64,000 bases of DNA from positions 248,001 to 312,000 of the forward strand of contig JAMYHX010000002.1 of assembly GCA_025529335.1 (NCBI GenBank), written 5' to 3'. Both the position numbers and the translations under genes were made by a program. The DNA is from Rhizopus sp. PT2906 (Eukaryota > Mucoromycota > Mucoromycetes > Mucorales > Rhizopodaceae). Positions 60,042 through 64,000 of this stretch are shown one piece after another. Each line of letters begins with the position of its first letter. Within the stretch, counting starts at the first letter, position 1. The notes under the pieces are model-generated. The model worked only from the letters and a program-made list of their open reading frames with translations. It made no database searches and was not told where the DNA came from.

Positions 60042-60959
60042 ATGGCCAAGAAAAAAACCACAGGTGGAAGTGCTAAAGAAGAAGGTAGCTGGATAGCAGT
60101 GATTCTTTGCTTCTCTCTTTTTCATTGCATTTCCTTTTTTTTTAATAGAACATGCAGTCCTTGAGTATATGAAAAAGGTCAACCGACCTTATAGTGCAAG
60201 TAAATTAAAAGATATATAGACACACAAACATAGTGACCAACGTATGACTCTAAGCCGACGTATTTAATAACCTACACTCAAAATATTCCAAGGCACATAT
60301 TATAAAAGCACTAGACAAGTTGGTTGAAGAAGGAGAGGTGATATCCAAGACATATGGCAAGTCAATCGTTTATTCTATTAAACAAGATGTTGTTAAAAGT
60401 GACGAAACGGGGCAGACATTAGATAGTCTTGAGGTAGAAATCAACAAGGTCAGTGATGAACTTAATACAGTCAAGAGTGAAAATAAGAGACTTGAAGGAG
60501 GTAATTATTCACATAGATGTAAGCTTATATTCATTTTGAATGATAGAACTATCAAAGCTCAAGAGTGATGTAACTACAAAAGAAGCTACAGAACTCATTC
60601 AAAAATATAAACAAGAAGTAAGTCTATACATGATTGATAGGCTCTTATGACGTATATTATAGAATGAGCAATTGGAGCAAAGGCTCAATCATCTCAAGAG
60701 TGGCGTAGTACTTATACCCCCAGAGAAAAGAAAGAGAGCAGACGAAGAGTTTACTCGCAATAGAGATCAGTGGAAGAAGAGACGTACGATGGTAAGATCT
60801 ATATACATCATAAAGAAAGCCAGGCTGATGTTTATACAGTTTCAAACCATCTTCAAGACAGTAACTGAGCATATGCCCGGAAAGCCTGATGAACTAAAAG
60901 AGGAATTGGGTATAGAAGAAGACAGTATACCGTACGATAAAGATCCTCTTGCCTCTTAA
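60042..60959 (+). CDS. HOP2: Homologous-pairing protein Hop2 (PSMC3IP/TBPIP)
   Basis: Partner of Mnd1 that helps Dmc1/Rad51 strand exchange in meiosis. Exons 60042-60084, 60149-60199, 60255-60500, 60547-60617, 60663-60791 and 60840-60959 give 219 aa, near the usual 217. The N-terminal winged helix holds EHAVLEYMKKVNRPYSATDV and VEEGEVISKTYGKSIVYSIK. The central leucine-zipper coiled coil runs through EVEINKVSDELNTVK and ELIQKYKQENEQLEQRLNHL. The C-terminal helix region has RDQWKKRRTMFQTIFKTVTE, as in TBPIP. It starts a tight tandem of three plus-strand genes; the next start is 46 bp after this stop. Presence of Hop2 implies a meiotic toolkit. Confidence 0.93.
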
Positions 60960-61005
60960 ATTTTTAAATGTCAGACATTATCTTTTTTCTTTTTTTCTTA
61001 AATAA

Positions 61006-61395
61006 ATGACTTCTGCAGAGATTCAACCCTTGTATCGCTCATTCTTGAGGGTTGTTCAACGATGGCCTGTAGATAAAGTGAGACCTAATAAGGATTTAAA
61101 ACAAGTGTTGACAACAAAAGTTGAAGAAAGTTTTCGGAATGAAAGCACGCTTGACATTGCTCAAGCAGAGAAACAATTATTTGCACTTGAAAAATTATTA
61201 AACAATGATTTTAAACAAAAGGTTAGCTTATAATTCTGCTAGTTTCCAACAAGTTAACCATTGTCATAGTATCCACTTTCAGAAACAATTCTATACCCTG
61301 CAAGTAATCCAAAATACTATTCAAAATTGATATCTGCTCTTGGTGCAAACAAGGAAAGCAACAAGGGATTTTTAGCAAGATTATTTGGTCAATAG
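61006..61395 (+). CDS. CBP6: Complex III assembly factor Uqcc2/Cbp6
   Basis: Mitochondrial factor that, with its Cbp3 partner, binds newly made cytochrome b. Exons 61006-61221 and 61270-61395 give 113 aa, typical for the family. The opening MTSAEIQPLYRSFLRVVQRW, followed by PVDKVRPNKDLKQVL and AQAEKQLFALEKLLNNDFK, is LYR-like. The second exon gives YPLSETILYPASNPKYYSKL and GFLARLFGQ. The gene sits between Hop2 (46 bp away) and Tpa1 (69 bp away) on the same strand, leaving almost no room for a promoter of its own. Distinction from other short LYR-like proteins is good but not absolute. Confidence 0.85.
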
Positions 61396-61464
61396 ACAGA
61401 AAAAATAAAAGTCTGAGCCACTAGAAGATTTTTTACTTCTTCTTTTTTTTTATATATATTTCAA

Positions 61465-63118
61465 ATGTCAAATAAACGAGCTAGAATTGACGATAGCCAA
61501 ATTGAAGGCAAATTACAAAAAGATCTATTCACTGTTGAGTCCTTGACGAGGTTAGAAAAAGCTTATAAAGAATCCAAGCCTTATCTTCACTGTAAAATTG
61601 ATCAATTATGTGATAATGATCTCTTATTGCGCGTTCGCAAAGAAATTCTTTCCAGTTTACATTTTACGCTTAAAGAAACAGATATTTACAAGGTGAGAAG
61701 GAATGCAATGATATGACAACAAGAGAACTTACATGTATTAGGTCAACCAAACAGGCGACTTGGCCAATTTGGACGGTCTTCCCGAAACAGAATTGAAACA
61801 GCTATCTAGTCTTTTTGAACTTCGTAACGCGCTTTATTCTCAGGATTTTCGTAACTTTATCTCTCATGTCACCGGCTGTGGACCTTTATCTGGCTCAAAG
61901 ATGGACATGAGTATCAACTCTTATCAAACAGGTTGTCATCTTTTGAATCACGATGATGTGATAGGCACTCGCAGAGTATCGTACATTCTATATCTCACAG
62001 ACCCCGAAAACCCTTGGAAGCCTGAAGATGGTGGAGCTCTTGAACTCTATCCAGTTATCAAAAAGGGTATCCCCGCATCAGAGCCTACAGTGACCATTCC
62101 TCCTCAATGGAATCAATTTGTTATGTTTACTGTTCAACCCGGCCACTCATTCCACTCAGTAGAAGAGGTCATTGGCACGGGTAATCGTCTCAGCATCTCT
62201 GGCTGGTTTCATATACCACAAGAAGGCGAAATTGGATACAAGGAACCATCTAATGAAGGAGAGGCAAAGTCTTCGCTTGAGCAACTTCAAGAAGATTCCA
62301 GTGACAACTTCACAAAATATCCAGTAGAGGAAGAAGAAAAAGAAACAGTAGGATTAACAGAGGATATGCTGACTGAACTGGCGGAATGGATCAATCCTCA
62401 CTATCTGGACCTAAAGATGATCCATAAGCTGTCAGAAACCTTTTTAGATGAATCTGCTGTCCAATGCAAAAAATTCTTGAATGAGACATTGCTTGAAAAA
62501 TTAGAACGTATCACACAGCAATATGACGAAGAAGACAAACTAGCCACGGGTAAGGATGGTATTGCACCTCATGGTACAGGCGTACGCGAAGGCTGGGTCG
62601 TTCAAGGCCCTCCTCATCGATCTCGTTTTATGATTTCCACTGGCAAAGATGAACTCTTTCAGTACTTGGCCACCAAATTTGAATCTGAAGCATTCCGTCA
62701 ATGGTTAAATGCCATTGTACAAATCATGCCAGTTGGCTATCGTGGTCAGATCCGTCGTTTCCGTCCAGGACATGATTATACATTGGCTACAACCAACACA
62801 AGAGGTCAGGGAGTGCTGGACGTTACATTTTGCCATGTAAACAAACCTGAATTCTGGGAGGATGGCGATATCGGTGGATATGAGTGTTACATGGCTGCAC
62901 ATGATGGCGAAGAGGATCCAGCTACTTATAAAGCGGCTGATGAGGATGGCGAATTATTGAGCTTAGCAGCAGGAAAAAATGAGTTATCTATTGTTCTTAG
63001 AGACCAAGGTGTTATGCGATTTATCAAATATGTCAGTGCAAAAGCCCCTGGGTCGCGCTGGGATGCTGCTTATGAATATGACTTGCCAGAAAACTTTGAA
63101 GAAGAAGAAGAAGAATAG
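61465..63118 (+). CDS. TPA1: Prolyl 3,4-dihydroxylase Tpa1/Ofd1 (uS12 hydroxylase)
   Basis: Fe(II)/2-oxoglutarate dioxygenase that hydroxylates a proline of ribosomal protein uS12; Tpa1 also affects termination and Ofd1 senses oxygen in S. pombe. Exons 61465-61692 and 61742-63118 give 534 aa. The catalytic domain has SGSKMDMSINSYQTGCHLLN, the iron HxD as HDD, VSYILYLTDPENPW, the distal His in PGHSFHSVEEV and the cosubstrate Arg in NRLSISGWFH. An acidic linker near 270 leads to the non-catalytic second double-stranded beta helix (VTFCHVNKPEFWEDGDIGGY). The end is poly-Glu. The length fits family members of about 515-640 residues. ATG 61465 follows a T-rich leader. Confidence 0.96.
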
Positions 63119-63382
63119 ACTGTATATAGTTGAAATAATAATAAAAAACACATGTTGCATTATTGACTCATTCTATTTTTCATGAGAGAATGGAACTTTG
63201 TTGTAAGGAGCTCAAGATAACGAATAGAAGATCTTACAACGAATAACTTTTTAGGATGTCTATCCGCTCCTTGACACTGGTCCTGTTTTACGAATAACAA
63301 TTCTACATGTAGAATATTGATAGTATATATGTATATATTTATATGCTTAGATTTTATATATTTGCAAGTATTATAGATATTG
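63119..63382. other. Convergent spacer, Tpa1 and phospholipase B gene
   Basis: 264 bp between two stop codons, very AT-rich with TATATATGTATATATTTATATG near 63325-63345. It holds the 3' ends of both genes and nothing else that I can support. Confidence 0.5.
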
Positions 63383-64000
63383 TTAATTAGTAGCTATTCT
63401 ATCAGAGTCAGTGGGACAATATATGGTTTGATTTGCATTAAAGTTAAACACGGATGGTTTTTTAGCTTGCGGTTGAAATAGTTCATTCCATACTATTTTT
63501 GACACCCATTGGTGACCAACTATTCCAGGATGAAAGCAGTCGATATTACTAAGAGTAGATTAGAGCCTGTGATACTTGTTTTATAGTTTACCTAAAGAAG
63601 TTTATAGGAAAGCTTGTCATGTTTAAATTGCTATGCTGATAGACAACAGCAAAGCTATCGTTTTTGTTTTGTTGATATTTTTGATAAATACCAAATAGTC
63701 TCTTGTTGTACTCTATTGGATAAAGAGGTTACATGATGAAAAAAGAAATTACGTGCAACTGTTTACCAACTGCAAGATAATCCATATGCTCTAGGCCGCC
63801 TGGAGTAGAGCCACAGCTACATTCTCTTCTATTTCCGATGGTACTTGTATCATTATTTTTAGGGCGACAGTAAGCCTGCCCAGCAGTAACAGGAAATAGC
63901 TGAGATACATTAAAGGCACCGATGACATTAACCAGTACGCGAGGAACATTGGTTACAATCCTTTCAATAGCAGCGTCCATATGGCTGGCAAATTGATCTG
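63383..64000 (-). CDS. Phospholipase B1-like GDSL lipase (C-terminal fragment)
   Basis: SGNH/GDSL esterase of the phospholipase B1 family, cut by the right window edge. Visible exons on the minus strand are from beyond 64000 to 63767, then 63712-63592 and 63548-63383, coding about 173 residues. Landmarks are RIVTNVPRVLVNVIGAFNVS, a Cys-rich stretch (RRECSCGSTPGG), FAVVYQHSNLNMTSFPINFF and the catalytic pair in NIDCFHPGIVGHQWVSK (Asp and His of DxxH). Paired Cys residues and several N-x-S/T sites suggest a secreted or lumenal enzyme. The N-terminal GDS block with the nucleophile lies outside the window. Confidence 0.85.

Overview
The window is nuclear DNA from a fungus, most likely an early-diverging one of the Mucoromycota (Mucorales-like). 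The reasons are AT-rich sequence, dense genes on both strands, and many short introns, mostly about 45-75 nt, with GT donors, CTAAC/CTAAT-like branch sites and AG acceptors. The gene set also fits: a U-box cyclophilin of the Rhizopus cyp8 type, a Tubby-like protein, fungal-type Hog1/Sty1, NRC-2/Fpk1 and HAL5-like kinases, a PKA-regulated neutral trehalase and a fungal-architecture phosphofructokinase. The genus cannot be fixed from the sequence alone. I built gene models by hand, joining open frames at splice sites where phase and family similarity agreed. Nearly all joined models come out as exact multiples of three.

Layout, left to right. 0-12 kb: kinesin fragment (-), Tubby-like (+), an unrecognised 405-aa protein (+), SNX5-like PX-BAR nexin (+), PPIL2-type cyclophilin (-), DDHD phospholipase (+). 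12-24 kb: neutral trehalase (-), a gene-poor stretch, Yhm2 carrier (-), mitochondrial tRNA thiouridylase (-), HAL5-like kinase (+), CSC1/OSCA channel (+), tropomyosin (+). 24-39 kb: Snt1/NCoR-like corepressor (+), NRC-2-like kinase (+), bHLH factor (+), SLC25A39/40-like carrier (-), Cdc4-like F-box/WD40 (+), phosphofructokinase (-). 39-50 kb: Hul4-like HECT ligase (-), mS23 (+), Iml2/TTC39 (-), U1-70K (-), poly(A) polymerase (+), methyltransferase (-). 50-64 kb: Sel1-repeat protein (-), Hog1 MAPK (-), Nip7 (-), coiled-coil/SH3BGR-like protein (-), alpha/beta hydrolase-phosphatase fusion (-), Hop2 (+), Uqcc2/Cbp6 (+), Tpa1 (+), and a phospholipase B fragment (-) running off the end.

How the genes relate. 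Most are core eukaryotic housekeeping genes with no cluster logic. A loose stress theme is present: trehalase, Hog1, a CSC1 osmo-gated channel next to a HAL5-type ion-homeostasis kinase, and NRC-2. Three genes bear on mitochondrial proteins or tRNA modification (Yhm2, thiouridylase, mS23), plus a glutathione-type carrier and a complex III assembly factor. U1-70K and poly(A) polymerase, which interact functionally in animals, diverge from a 141-bp gap.

The interesting material lies in gene architecture rather than in a new system. It includes an 8-nt microexon, a 34-nt intron inside U1-70K, a GC-AG intron, a 66-nt pure T run in an intron, two stop-free 54-nt introns in the Cdc4-like gene, a possible in-frame fusion of the unknown 405-aa protein to the sorting nexin, a hydrolase-phosphatase fusion, a coiled-coil/thioredoxin-fold protein, and convergent stop codons only 24-35 bp apart. 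I saw no tRNA or rRNA gene, CRISPR array, intact transposon or virus-derived element.
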